Below, one piece after another: positions 16,420 through 25,123 of a stretch of DNA of 38,871 bases. The stretch spans positions 1 to 38,871 of the forward strand of contig CAJQQH010000191.1 in NCBI GenBank assembly GCA_905480405.1. The letters run 5' to 3'. Source of the DNA: an uncultured Polaribacter sp. (lineage in GTDB: Bacteria > Bacteroidota > Bacteroidia > Flavobacteriales > Flavobacteriaceae). Positions within the stretch are counted from its first letter, which is position 1; each line of letters starts with the position of its first letter. The notes under the pieces were generated by a model, which was given only the letters and a program-made list of their open reading frames with translations, was not told the origin of the DNA and did no database searches. The translations under genes were made by a program, and so were the position numbers.

Positions 16420-18195
16420 ATGAAGATGATGAAGTTGAAATTTTACATAACAGTATTTATTAGTTTATTATCACTTTCAATTCTTGCTCAAGAAGCAGAA
16501 TTAACAGTTAAGGTGAGTAAAAATAAACTTGGTTTAAATCAGCGTTTGCGCATAGAATTTTCTATGAATAAACAAGGTGCAGATAACTTTACGCCTCCAG
16601 ATTTTAAAGATTTTTTGGTAATTCAAGGACCAAGTCAGTCGGTTAGTCAATCTTGGGTAAACGGTAAGGTTAGCTTCTCTCAATCTTATACATATATCCT
16701 AAAACCTAGAAGAAGAGGTGAATTAATTATTGATGCTGCAAGCATTAAATATCGTGGTAGTACGCTTAATTCTAAAATGATGAAAATTATCGTTTTAAAA
16801 GCAGTAGATGTTGCTAAAAATCCAAATGATCCTAATTATATTGCTCAACAAAACATTCATTTAGTTGCAGAAATTTCTAAATCTAGACCATTTGTAGGAG
16901 AAGGTATTTATGTAGAATATAGATTGTATGTTAGTGAAAATGTTAGTGTTTATGACACTTCTGTAACAGAAGCACCACAATACAATGGTTTCTGGAATCA
17001 GGATATTAAAATAAACGGTTTCCCTGTTAAGATGGGGAAATATAATGGTGAAAACTATAGGTATATTGTACTTCAAAAAGCATTATTAATTCCGACAAAA
17101 ACAGGAAAACTTACAATAGATCCAATGAAAATGGATATTGTGATTGGTGTGCCAACTGGAAAAGCAGATTTTTTTGGGAACGTGATTACCAAAAATATTA
17201 CCAAAGAGTTTGCATCAACTAAAAAAGTTGTTAGCCCTAAGAGTCTTCCTTTAGAAGGAAAGCCAGAAAATTTTACTGGTGCTGTTGGTAAATTTAAATT
17301 TGATGTTTCTTTAAGTAAAAACGCATTAAAGGCAAACGAATCTTCTCAAATAAAAGTAGTAGTTTCTGGTAAAGGGAATTTAAAATTATTTGAACTGCCA
17401 ATTGTTGAAACTCCGGTTGAGTTAGAAAAATATCAGCCAGAAAGAAAAGAAAGTATTAGAGTTGCGTCTGATGGAATTATTGGTTCTGTTTCTGACTTGT
17501 ATACTGTTGTACCGCAATATAAAGGGAAATATAAAATACCAAATATTGGTTTTTCATATTTTAATCCGGATGCTAAAAAATATGAAACAATAACAACCGA
17601 AGATTTATTTGTTGATGTCTTAGAAGGTAAAGAATTAGTAAACACAGATAGTAACATAAATAATGTACAAAAGAAAACTGTAGTTTCTACGGGTAAAAAC
17701 TTTAGATACATTCAAACAAAAAGTGAACTTGAATCTAAAGAGAGTTCAGATTTTTATGGTTCTAAATTATTTTATTTATTACTGTTGCTTCCTTTAGTAG
17801 CTATACCTGTTGGAATAGTAATTGCTAAAAAGAATGAGAAACGAAATAGCGATCTTATTGGTAGAAAACAAAGAAAAGCAGAAAGGTTAGCAAAGAAATA
17901 TTTATCTGAAGCGCAAAAACAACTGGGTAAAAAAGAAGCTTTTTACGAAGCTTTAGAGCGTGCTTTACATAATTATTTAAAAGCTAAGTTAGGTGTTGAA
18001 ATAGCTGATATTAGTAAGGAAAAAATTACTAGAATTTTAAAGAAAAAAAATGTTGAAGAAACAACTGTAAATCAATTTATAGATGTTTTAAAAGCTTCTG
18101 ATTTTGCTCGTTACACACCAGTAACCGATACAGAAATGAAACAAGAATTTGAGAAAGCAAAACAAGTAATTGTTCAATTAGATAAACAGTTGTAA
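16420..18195 (+). CDS. batD: BatD, membrane-anchored beta-rich Bat protein
   Basis: 591 residues: signal peptide (about 1-23, ending LSILAQ), a large periplasmic domain of repeated beta-sandwich units (about 25-430), a transmembrane helix at about 445-466 (LFYLLLLLPLVAIPVGIVIA), and a basic cytoplasmic helical domain (about 475-590). This matches BatD in length and layout. ATG codons at residues 1, 3 and 4 are all possible starts; MKLKFYITV would also give a good signal peptide. It lies 12 bases after batC and one base before batE. Its cytoplasmic tail could reach MoxR or the DUF58 protein (inference). Confidence 0.93.
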   Translation: MKMMKLKFYITVFISLLSLSILAQEAELTVKVSKNKLGLNQRLRIEFSMNKQGADNFTPPDFKDFLVIQGPSQSVSQSWVNGKVSFSQSYTYILKPRRRGELIIDAASIKYRGSTLNSKMMKIIVLKAVDVAKNPNDPNYIAQQNIHLVAEISKSRPFVGEGIYVEYRLYVSENVSVYDTSVTEAPQYNGFWNQDIKINGFPVKMGKYNGENYRYIVLQKALLIPTKTGKLTIDPMKMDIVIGVPTGKADFFGNVITKNITKEFASTKKVVSPKSLPLEGKPENFTGAVGKFKFDVSLSKNALKANESSQIKVVVSGKGNLKLFELPIVETPVELEKYQPERKESIRVASDGIIGSVSDLYTVVPQYKGKYKIPNIGFSYFNPDAKKYETITTEDLFVDVLEGKELVNTDSNINNVQKKTVVSTGKNFRYIQTKSELESKESSDFYGSKLFYLLLLLPLVAIPVGIVIAKKNEKRNSDLIGRKQRKAERLAKKYLSEAQKQLGKKEAFYEALERALHNYLKAKLGVEIADISKEKITRILKKKNVEETTVNQFIDVLKASDFARYTPVTDTEMKQEFEKAKQVIVQLDKQL

Positions 18196-18196
18196 G

Positions 18197-18946
18197 ATGA
18201 AAAAAATTGTATTTTTATTACTGATAATAGCCAACTCAATTGCAGCACAAACGGAAAATGAAAATTTTTTATCTGCAAATGATTTATATAAAAACAATAA
18301 GTTTGAAGAAGCTGTAGCATTGTATCAAAAGATAGAATCTAATGGCTTAGTATCTACAGAATTGTTTTATAATTTAGGTAACTCGTTTTATAAATTAAAT
18401 AAAGTTGGACCTTCTATTTATTATTATGAAAAGGCTTTAAAATTAGATCCTTTAAATGTTGACGTAAAAAATAATTTAGTTTTTGCAAAACGTTTAGCGT
18501 TAGATAATATAGAAGAGTTGCCAAAGTCTATTTTTCAGAAGTTTAACAAAAATTATTTGCAAAAACTTTCTTATAATCAATGGGCAATTGTAGTTGTAGT
18601 ATTTTCTGTTTTAGGTAGTTTATTCTTTTTATTATTTTATTTTGCAAATAATTCTACCACAAAGCGTGTTTACTTTATAGTTAGCTCATTAGGTTTTATA
18701 TTATTAACTGTATCTTTTTTAATTACTTATAATCAATACTCTTTTTCTGAAAATAACAAGCAAGCAATTGTTTTTGCAGAAAAAACAGACGTTAGAAATG
18801 CACCTACTTTAAATTCTGAAGAAGTGTTTACTTTGCATGAAGGTGCAAAAGTTTTGGTTTTAGACACTGTAGATAATTGGAAAAAGATTAAATTAGTAGA
18901 CGGTAAACTAGGTTGGATAATTGCCGAAGAAATTAAAGAGTTATAA
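18197..18946 (+). CDS. batE: BatE, TPR and SH3-type protein
   Basis: 249 residues: signal peptide (1-17, ending SIAAQ), two or three TPR motifs (about 20-100, FYNLGNSFYKLNKVGPSIYYY), two membrane helices (about 129-150 and 158-177), and a C-terminal bacterial SH3-like domain (about 187-249, with DVRNAPTLNSEE and LGWI). This is the last gene of the Bat operon; batD ends one base before its ATG. No convincing terminator follows, only a weak A/T inverted repeat at 18963-18980. Confidence 0.9.
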   Translation: MKKIVFLLLIIANSIAAQTENENFLSANDLYKNNKFEEAVALYQKIESNGLVSTELFYNLGNSFYKLNKVGPSIYYYEKALKLDPLNVDVKNNLVFAKRLALDNIEELPKSIFQKFNKNYLQKLSYNQWAIVVVVFSVLGSLFFLLFYFANNSTTKRVYFIVSSLGFILLTVSFLITYNQYSFSENNKQAIVFAEKTDVRNAPTLNSEEVFTLHEGAKVLVLDTVDNWKKIKLVDGKLGWIIAEEIKEL

Positions 18947-18999
18947 AGTTGTTTAGTTTTTTTTGTTATTAATTTAACAAGTATGTAGAAAACGTTTCT

Positions 19000-19007
19000 T
19001 ATTTTTG
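19000..19007 (+). promoter_or_regulatory. -7 promoter box before the small membrane protein gene
   Basis: TATTTTTG is an exact match to TAnnTTTG. It sits 29 bases before the TTG start at 19036, in the gap after the Bat operon, so a new transcript probably begins near 19013. No clear -33 TTG was found. Confidence 0.5.
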
Positions 19008-19035
19008 TGAATATTAAAAAAATATTAAAGATTCA

Positions 19036-19338
19036 TTGAGAGTTAAAATAGCATTTTTTTTCACTTTACTTTTTTCAATATTATTAATTACTCCCACAGT
19101 AATTAGTTTGGTTGATGATACTCAGGATATTAATTTTTTACTTGAAATCAATGAGGAAGAAGAAAATAAAGGAAAAGAATCTGCCAAAGATTTGGAAATT
19201 AAATTTCCTACATCAGAACATTTTAACTTTTTTTTTCTGAATGGAATTCAAAAAATGAAAAATGTAAGTTTTCAATCTAAAAACTACACTTCAGAATACC
19301 CCAAAATTTCAACTCCACCACCAAAGTTCTTAATGTAA
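19036..19338 (+). CDS. small membrane-anchored protein of unknown function with TTG start
   Basis: 100 residues: an N-terminal hydrophobic helix (about 4-24, with FFFTLLFSILLITPTVISL), an acidic stretch with NEEEENKGKESAKD (39-52), and a conserved-looking tail SEYPKISTPPPKFLM. The frame has a stop at 19015 and no ATG or GTG before 19036, so the TTG is the likely start; the only other choice would be ATT at 19024. A TAnnTTTG box 29 bases upstream supports it. I recall similar small proteins in related genomes, often with this type of C-terminus, but know of no function. It stands 87 bases in front of the first SulP gene and may be part of that cluster. Confidence 0.75.
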   Translation: MRVKIAFFFTLLFSILLITPTVISLVDDTQDINFLLEINEEEENKGKESAKDLEIKFPTSEHFNFFFLNGIQKMKNVSFQSKNYTSEYPKISTPPPKFLM

Positions 19339-19425
19339 TTTCTCGTTAATTAAGACAAAATCAATTATTTAAAAAAATTAAAGTCTCTAATATTATAAAT
19401 ATTTTAGAGATATAAAGTTATATAT

Positions 19426-21003
19426 ATGTTTAAGTATATTAAAAACGATTTACCTGCAAGTATTGTAGTGTTTTTTGTAGCATTACCTTTATGTTTAGGT
19501 ATTGCATTAGCAAGTGGTGCACCTCTTTTTTCTGGATTAATTGCCGGAATTATTGGTGGAATTGTAGTTGGAGGATTATCTGACTCAAAAATAGGAGTAA
19601 GTGGTCCGGCAGCAGGTTTAGCAGCGATAGTTTTAACAGCAATAGGCTCATTAGGAGGTTATGAAAATTTTTTAGTAGCTGTTGTATTAGGAGGTGTAAT
19701 TCAATTAATTTTTGGTTTTTTAAAAGCCGGAATTATTGGGTACTATTTCCCATCATCAGTAATTAAAGGAATGTTAACAGGAATTGGAATTATTATTATT
19801 CTTAAACAAATTCCACACTTTTTTGGTTACGATGCAGATCCTGAAGGAGATTTTTCATTTTTTCAAATTGATGGAGAGAATACATTTTCAGAAATCCTTA
19901 ATACATTTAATAATATTAGTTTAGGATCTACTATTATTGGATTAATTAGTTTAGGTATTTTGTTACTTTGGAGTAATGTTTTATCAAAAAAAGGAAAAAT
20001 ATTTAATTTAATTCAAGGACCATTAGTTGCGGTTGTAGCAGGTATTGTTTATTTTTTTATTACAGGTTCTATATCTAAATATGGTGTTAGTGCAGAACAT
20101 TTAGTAAGTGTTCCTGTACCAGATAATTTAGATTCTTTTTTAGGACAATTTAGTTTTCCTAATTTTAATGCAATTACAAATCCAGAAGTTTGGGTAGTTG
20201 CTTTTACAATTGCTTTAGTAGCGAGTTTAGAAACTTTATTGTGTGTAGAAGCTACAGATAAGTTAGATCCTCATAAAAATGTTACTCCAACAAATAGAGA
20301 GTTATTAGCTCAAGGAACTGGTAATGTTCTTTCTGGTTTAATAGGTGGTTTGCCAATTACACAAGTAATTGTTAGAAGTTCTGCAAATATTCAATCTGGT
20401 GGTAGAAGTAAAATGTCTGCTATAATACATGGTTTCTTTTTGTTAATTTCTGTAATATTAATTCCAACATTACTAAACAAAATTCCATTGTCTGTTTTAG
20501 CGGCAATTTTATTAATTGTTGGTTACAAATTAGCAAAACCTTCTGTTTTTATAGAAATGATACAATTAGGTTGGAAACAATGGATACCTTTTACAGTAAC
20601 TGTTGTTGGTATTGTTTTTACAGATTTATTAGTTGGTATTGGCTTAGGTTTAGCTGTTGGTATTGTAGTAATATTAATAAAAAGTTTCCAAAACTCTCAC
20701 TTTCTTCATATCGAAGATAAAAGTAATGGAAAGCATAAAATTAAGATGACCTTAGCAGAAGAAGTAACTTTCTTTAATAAAGGTGCTATTTTAAAAGAAT
20801 TAGATAGTTTACCTAGAGATACTTATTTAGAAATAGATGTTAGAAAAACTAGATATTTAGATAATGATATTATAGAAATATTAGAAGATTTTGCATTTAA
20901 AGCAAAAGAAAGAAACATAGATATTAAAATAATTTCTGAAAGAGGGATTGTTGAGAACCCACCAAGTTATATTGAGTTTTTTAATTTAAGACCTAAAAAA
21001 TAG
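19426..21003 (+). CDS. SulP-family anion permease 1 with STAS domain, probable bicarbonate transporter
   Basis: 525-residue inner-membrane permease. The SulP transmembrane domain covers about 1-430 (start DLPASIVVFFVALPLCLGIALASGAP; the family stretch GVSGPAAGLAAI near 59-70), and a STAS domain follows (about 435-525). SulP proteins move sulfate, bicarbonate, dicarboxylates or other anions. Bicarbonate is the likely substrate here because a beta-carbonic anhydrase gene lies in the same gene run (21808) and a second SulP/carbonic anhydrase pair follows, as in the BicA-type arrangement. The family gives no residue that I can use to prove it. The downstream Usp-like gene begins 9 bases after its stop. 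Confidence 0.9.
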   Translation: MFKYIKNDLPASIVVFFVALPLCLGIALASGAPLFSGLIAGIIGGIVVGGLSDSKIGVSGPAAGLAAIVLTAIGSLGGYENFLVAVVLGGVIQLIFGFLKAGIIGYYFPSSVIKGMLTGIGIIIILKQIPHFFGYDADPEGDFSFFQIDGENTFSEILNTFNNISLGSTIIGLISLGILLLWSNVLSKKGKIFNLIQGPLVAVVAGIVYFFITGSISKYGVSAEHLVSVPVPDNLDSFLGQFSFPNFNAITNPEVWVVAFTIALVASLETLLCVEATDKLDPHKNVTPTNRELLAQGTGNVLSGLIGGLPITQVIVRSSANIQSGGRSKMSAIIHGFFLLISVILIPTLLNKIPLSVLAAILLIVGYKLAKPSVFIEMIQLGWKQWIPFTVTVVGIVFTDLLVGIGLGLAVGIVVILIKSFQNSHFLHIEDKSNGKHKIKMTLAEEVTFFNKGAILKELDSLPRDTYLEIDVRKTRYLDNDIIEILEDFAFKAKERNIDIKIISERGIVENPPSYIEFFNLRPKK

Positions 21004-21012
21004 GATTAAATT

Positions 21013-21798
21013 ATGAAACAAAAATGTAAAATATTGGTGCTTTCAGATTTAGATGCATCAACAGCAAAAATTATAAAAAATGGTGTAAACTTAGCTAAAA
21101 TAGTAGACGGAGAAATTAATTTTTTCTGTGTTAAAAAAGCTACAGATATTGTAGAAAAAGAGAGTCAGCTTTCTGCAATGAGAACTATAAATGAGAAGTT
21201 TTTAGAAGTAGATAATTCAATTAAAAAAATTATTAAAGAGCAATCTAAAAGTGAGGGCATAAAGATAGATTACAAAATTTCATTTGGTAATTTAAAAAAT
21301 GAAATAAGTAATCAAATTTCAGAAATTAACCCAGATATTATTGTTTTAGGAAAAAGTAAGTCTAAGGTTTTATCTTTTATAGGAGATAATATAATAGACC
21401 ATATATTAAAAGAATATTCTGGTACTGTTATGGTGGTTTCAGAAAATAATTTATTAGAAGCAAATTCTAAAATTTCTTTAGGTTTATTAAATGATGTAAA
21501 TTCATTTTCTAATAAATATGCAGAAACTATTGTTTCTTATTCTGATAGTAAATTAACTTCTTTTTGTATTAATGATTCTAAACTAGAATCAAGAAAAAAT
21601 AATAACTCTTCAAAAAAAATAGTAGAATTTGTTTTTGAAAAAGGAGATAATGCATTAAAAAACATTTCTAATTACTTATCTAAAAGTAATATAAATCTTC
21701 TTTTTATAAATAGAGATAAACAAGAGTTAATTTCAGTAAAATCAGATATTAAAAGTATAATCAAAACACTTGATTGTCCGTTAATTTTAACAACATAA
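21013..21798 (+). CDS. universal stress protein-like tandem-domain protein
   Basis: 261-residue soluble protein with two Usp-type alpha/beta domains. The first (about 1-145) has the typical start KILVLSDLDASTAKIIKNG and the end LGKSKSKVLSFIGDNIIDHI then GTVMVVSE. The second (about 150-261) is degenerate. The ATP-binding signature G-x2-G-x9-G(S/T) is not intact (GKSK follows LVLG-like residues and lacks the second glycine), so nucleotide binding is doubtful. It lies between SulP permease 1 and carbonic anhydrase 1 with gaps of 9 bases each side, so it is co-transcribed with them and may regulate the permease (inference). Confidence 0.85.
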   Translation: MKQKCKILVLSDLDASTAKIIKNGVNLAKIVDGEINFFCVKKATDIVEKESQLSAMRTINEKFLEVDNSIKKIIKEQSKSEGIKIDYKISFGNLKNEISNQISEINPDIIVLGKSKSKVLSFIGDNIIDHILKEYSGTVMVVSENNLLEANSKISLGLLNDVNSFSNKYAETIVSYSDSKLTSFCINDSKLESRKNNNSSKKIVEFVFEKGDNALKNISNYLSKSNINLLFINRDKQELISVKSDIKSIIKTLDCPLILTT

Positions 21799-21807
21799 AA
21801 AAATACA

Positions 21808-22434
21808 ATGAAAGCACATACAAAAGAAACACAGGCAACAATGACGCCAAATAAAGCGTTAGATTTTTTACAAGAAGGAAATGTAAGGTTTCAAAATAAT
21901 TTAAAAGCAAATAGAAATCTTTTAGAACAAGTTAATGATACTAGTGAAGGACAATTTCCTTTTGCTACAATTTTAAGTTGTATAGATTCTAGAGTATCAT
22001 CAGAGTTGGTATTCGATCAAGGATTAGGTGATATTTTTAGTGTAAGAATAGCAGGTAACTTTGTAAATGAAGATATTTTAGGAAGTATGGAGTTTGCATG
22101 TAAATTGGCAGGAACAAAAGTAATAGTTGTTCTTGGTCATACTGCATGTGGCGCTATTAAAGGCGCTTGTGACGATGCTAAATTAGGAAACTTAACAACA
22201 TTAATAAGCAAAATAAAACCTGCAGTAAATGCTGTTAAGGAACCAACAGATCAAAGCTCTAGAAATTCTGGAAATATAGATTTTGTTAATTCAGTAGCAG
22301 AGAAAAATGTATATTTAACAATAGATAAAATTAGAGATCAAAGCCCTGTTTTAAAAGAAATGGAAGCCAATGAAGAAATTAAAATAGTTGGTGCTATGTA
22401 TGATATTAGTAATGGAGCAGTAACTTTTTACTAA
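21808..22434 (+). CDS. beta-carbonic anhydrase 1
   Basis: 208-residue cytoplasmic beta-class carbonic anhydrase, interconverting CO2 and bicarbonate. The zinc ligands are Cys58, His111 and Cys114, and the Asp60-Arg62 dyad in SCIDSR is present, so the enzyme should be active. No signal peptide is seen. It is the last gene before a strong terminator (22449-22486) and follows SulP permease 1 and the Usp-like gene. Together they could take up bicarbonate and equilibrate it with CO2 for carboxylases (inference from context). Confidence 0.95.
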   Translation: MKAHTKETQATMTPNKALDFLQEGNVRFQNNLKANRNLLEQVNDTSEGQFPFATILSCIDSRVSSELVFDQGLGDIFSVRIAGNFVNEDILGSMEFACKLAGTKVIVVLGHTACGAIKGACDDAKLGNLTTLISKIKPAVNAVKEPTDQSSRNSGNIDFVNSVAEKNVYLTIDKIRDQSPVLKEMEANEEIKIVGAMYDISNGAVTFY

Positions 22435-22448
22435 ACCAAAATTCACAT

Positions 22449-22486
22449 AAAAAAAAGCCAATCGCATAAAAGATTGGCTTTTTTTT
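22449..22486 (+). terminator. strong hairpin terminator after carbonic anhydrase 1
   Basis: Perfect 15-bp stem (AAAAAAAAGCCAATC at 22449-22463 against 22472-22486) with an 8-base loop and a T8 run. It separates the first SulP/carbonic anhydrase unit from the second, so the two are probably separate transcripts. Confidence 0.9.
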
Positions 22487-22539
22487 ATGAGTTATTAGCA
22501 CTAAATTGTATATTAAACGATAAATTCTTTTAAAAAAGT

Positions 22540-24402
22540 ATGAAAAAAATATTTTCAAATATAAAAGGAGATGCTTTTGGTGGTATCACTGCAGGTATTG
22601 TAGCATTACCTCTTGCATTAGCATTTGGGGTTTCTTCTGGATTAGGACCTAGTGCAGGTTTATATGGTGCAATTTTTATTAGCTTTTTTGCAGCGTTATT
22701 TGGAGGTACAAGTACTCAAATTTCTGGTCCAACTGCACCAATGACAGCTGTAAGTATGGTTGTAATTGCAGGTATTGTTGCTGCAAATGATGGAGACTTA
22801 TCTAAAGCTTTACCAGCTATTTTAACTGTTTTTTTATTAGCAGGTTTGTTTCAAATAGGACTTGGATTAATTGGTTTGGGTAAATACATTAGATATATTC
22901 CTTATCCCGTAGTTTCTGGATTTATGACTGCCATTGGTGTAATCATTCTACTAACTCAAGTATTACCATCAATTGGATATTATCCAAAAGAAGACGTCGA
23001 GTTTGTTCAAAAATTTAAACCACAAGCAGAAGAAGTTATTTTAGAAAATATACTAAAAGAAGAAGCTGGAGAAGGTATCTTGGTTTTAGAAAATTTTAAA
23101 GAAACAATTTCAAGAGCAGAAAAAATCTCAGACGAAGATATTTTAAAAGAGTCGCAAACACTAGCAGTAAAAGAAACATCTGGAGCCTTAGGAGCAGTTA
23201 AAGCTTTTCCAAGAGCTATACAAAACATTAACTGGTTAGAATTTTTATTAGCTTTAGGAACTATTTTTATTATTTACGGATTTAAACGGATTACTACAAA
23301 AGTACCAAGTACATTGGTTGCTCTAATTGTAGTTTCTGGTATTGCCGTTGGTTTTGGATTAGATTATAGAACAATACAAGAAATACCAAGTGGTATACCA
23401 ACTATTAAATGGGAAATATTTTCAGAATTTTCATTAAGTAGTGTAACTCCATATATATTTACAGCTTTAACATTATCACTTTTAGGAGCTATAGATTCGC
23501 TTTTAACAAGTGTTGTTGCAGATAACATGACTAAAACAAAACACAAGCCAAATAAAGAACTTGTAGGGCAAGGTATAGGAAATAGTATTGCCGCTTTGTT
23601 TGGTGGAATACCAGGTGCAGGTGCAACTATTAGAACTGTAGTTAATATAAATGCTGGAGGTAAAACGAAGCTTTCAGGTATGATTGCTGGTATTATGCTT
23701 TTAGTAGTTATGCTAGGTTTAGGACCTGTGGCATCTAAAATACCAGCCGCAGTTTTAGCAGGTATTTTAATTACTGTAGGTATTGGAGTTATGGATTATA
23801 AAGGTTTAAAAGCAATACCTAGTTTGCCAAAAGACATTAAACTAGGACCTCTAAAATTAAGCTCAGAAGTCTTAATTATGATTATCGTTTTATTATTATC
23901 AACTTTCTGGAATTTAGTATACGCAGTTGGTATTGGTTTGGTAATTGCATCGTTAATGTTTATGAAAAAAATAGGGGATTTAACAGCAGAAAGAAGCGAT
24001 GTTAAGACCTTAAAAGAAGAATCTTGGGCAGATGAAACTGAGTTTCCAGAAAAATTAAAAGAAGAGGTGTTTATAAAACATATTAAAGGACCTTTGTTCT
24101 TCGGTTCTACAAGTGATTTTCAAGCACTATCTCTCCAAATTCCAGAAACTGCAAAGACAGTAATTATGCGTTTGGGTAGAATGCAGTATATGGATCAATC
24201 TGGTTTATATGCAATGGAAGATATGTTGCAAGATTTAAAAAAGAAAAATATTGATGTATTATTTGTAAATTTATTAAAACAACCAAGATACATGATGGAA
24301 CGTATAGATATTATTCCAGATTTTATTCCTAATGAGCATATTTTCAAATCATTTGATAAATGTACAGATTGGATTAAACAAAATGTAAAAGATACTTTTT
24401 AA
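22540..24402 (+). CDS. SulP-family anion permease 2 with STAS domain and a long acidic loop insert
   Basis: 620-residue inner-membrane permease. The SulP core starts at about 8 (GDAFGGITAGIVALPLALAFGV), with the family stretch TSTQISGPTAPMTA near 58-71, and a STAS domain occupies about 500-610 (with LGRMQYMDQSGLYAMEDM). It is 95 residues longer than permease 1, largely because of an acidic, charged segment at about 148-229 between two membrane helices. The carbonic anhydrase gene starts 24 bases downstream, so bicarbonate is the likely substrate. The gene has its own transcription unit after the terminator at 22449-22486. Confidence 0.92.
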   Translation: MKKIFSNIKGDAFGGITAGIVALPLALAFGVSSGLGPSAGLYGAIFISFFAALFGGTSTQISGPTAPMTAVSMVVIAGIVAANDGDLSKALPAILTVFLLAGLFQIGLGLIGLGKYIRYIPYPVVSGFMTAIGVIILLTQVLPSIGYYPKEDVEFVQKFKPQAEEVILENILKEEAGEGILVLENFKETISRAEKISDEDILKESQTLAVKETSGALGAVKAFPRAIQNINWLEFLLALGTIFIIYGFKRITTKVPSTLVALIVVSGIAVGFGLDYRTIQEIPSGIPTIKWEIFSEFSLSSVTPYIFTALTLSLLGAIDSLLTSVVADNMTKTKHKPNKELVGQGIGNSIAALFGGIPGAGATIRTVVNINAGGKTKLSGMIAGIMLLVVMLGLGPVASKIPAAVLAGILITVGIGVMDYKGLKAIPSLPKDIKLGPLKLSSEVLIMIIVLLLSTFWNLVYAVGIGLVIASLMFMKKIGDLTAERSDVKTLKEESWADETEFPEKLKEEVFIKHIKGPLFFGSTSDFQALSLQIPETAKTVIMRLGRMQYMDQSGLYAMEDMLQDLKKKNIDVLFVNLLKQPRYMMERIDIIPDFIPNEHIFKSFDKCTDWIKQNVKDTF

Positions 24403-24426
24403 TTTTAAAAAAAAAAACACTTTATT

Positions 24427-25062
24427 ATGCCACATAGAGATAAAGCCATCACAAAAGAAGCGCAAGACCAATTAACACCTTTAAAAGTTTTACAAGATTT
24501 TATTGAAGGAAATTTACGTTTTATTAGAGATGAAGTACATACTATAGATCATAGAGCATTAATTTCCCAAACAACAGATGGTCAACACCCCAAAGCAATT
24601 GTACTTTCTTGTATCGATTCTAGAGTTCCTGTAGAGTTAATATTCGATCAATCAATTGGAGATGTTTTTGTAGCCAGAGTTGCTGGTAATTTCGAAAATA
24701 CAGACATTCTTGGTAGCATGGAATATTCTTGTAAAGTAGCAGGAAGTAAATTAGTTTTAGTGCTAGGTCATGAAAGTTGTGGAGCTATTAAAGCAGCTTG
24801 TGATCATGTAGAATTAGGAAATATTACTTCTTTATTAGACAATATTCAACCGGCAGTTAAATTATCTGAAAGTCAGATAAAAGGGAAACATGATTCTTCT
24901 AATAATGAATTTGTTAACAAAACAATAGAAAATAACGTTAGTTTAACAATAAAACGTGTTAGAGAAAAAAGCCCTATTTTAAAGGAAATGGAAGACAATG
25001 GAGAAATTAAAATAGTTGGTGGAGTGTACCATATTAGTACAGGAAAAGTTACGCTACTATAA
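24427..25062 (+). CDS. beta-carbonic anhydrase 2
   Basis: 211-residue cytoplasmic beta-carbonic anhydrase, a paralogue of the 21808-22434 enzyme. The zinc ligands are Cys62, His115 and Cys118, and the Asp64-Arg66 dyad is present. The two enzymes share the same length and C-terminal pattern (KEME-N-EIKIVG), so they stem from a duplication, but differ in N-terminal residues. It lies 24 bases after SulP permease 2 and is followed by a bidirectional terminator. Two co-located SulP/carbonic anhydrase pairs suggest two affinity or expression states of one uptake process. Confidence 0.95.
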   Translation: MPHRDKAITKEAQDQLTPLKVLQDFIEGNLRFIRDEVHTIDHRALISQTTDGQHPKAIVLSCIDSRVPVELIFDQSIGDVFVARVAGNFENTDILGSMEYSCKVAGSKLVLVLGHESCGAIKAACDHVELGNITSLLDNIQPAVKLSESQIKGKHDSSNNEFVNKTIENNVSLTIKRVREKSPILKEMEDNGEIKIVGGVYHISTGKVTLL

Positions 25063-25090
25063 ATTATTTAACTCTTATTTATTGATAAGT

Positions 25091-25123
25091 AAAAAAGCCT
25101 GAGAAAATTTCTCAGGCTTTTTT
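25091..25123. terminator. bidirectional terminator between carbonic anhydrase 2 and cvpA
   Basis: Nearly perfect palindrome: AAAAAAGCCTGAGAAA (25091-25106) pairs with 25108-25123, with a realistic loop of about 5 bases. T runs on both strands allow it to end both convergent genes; its right arm touches the cvpA stop codon. Confidence 0.88.

Noticed and set aside
18963..18980. Inverted repeat TTGTTA/TAACAA after batE as a terminator
   Set aside because: The stem is 6 bp, nearly all A/T, with no following T run; too weak to call.
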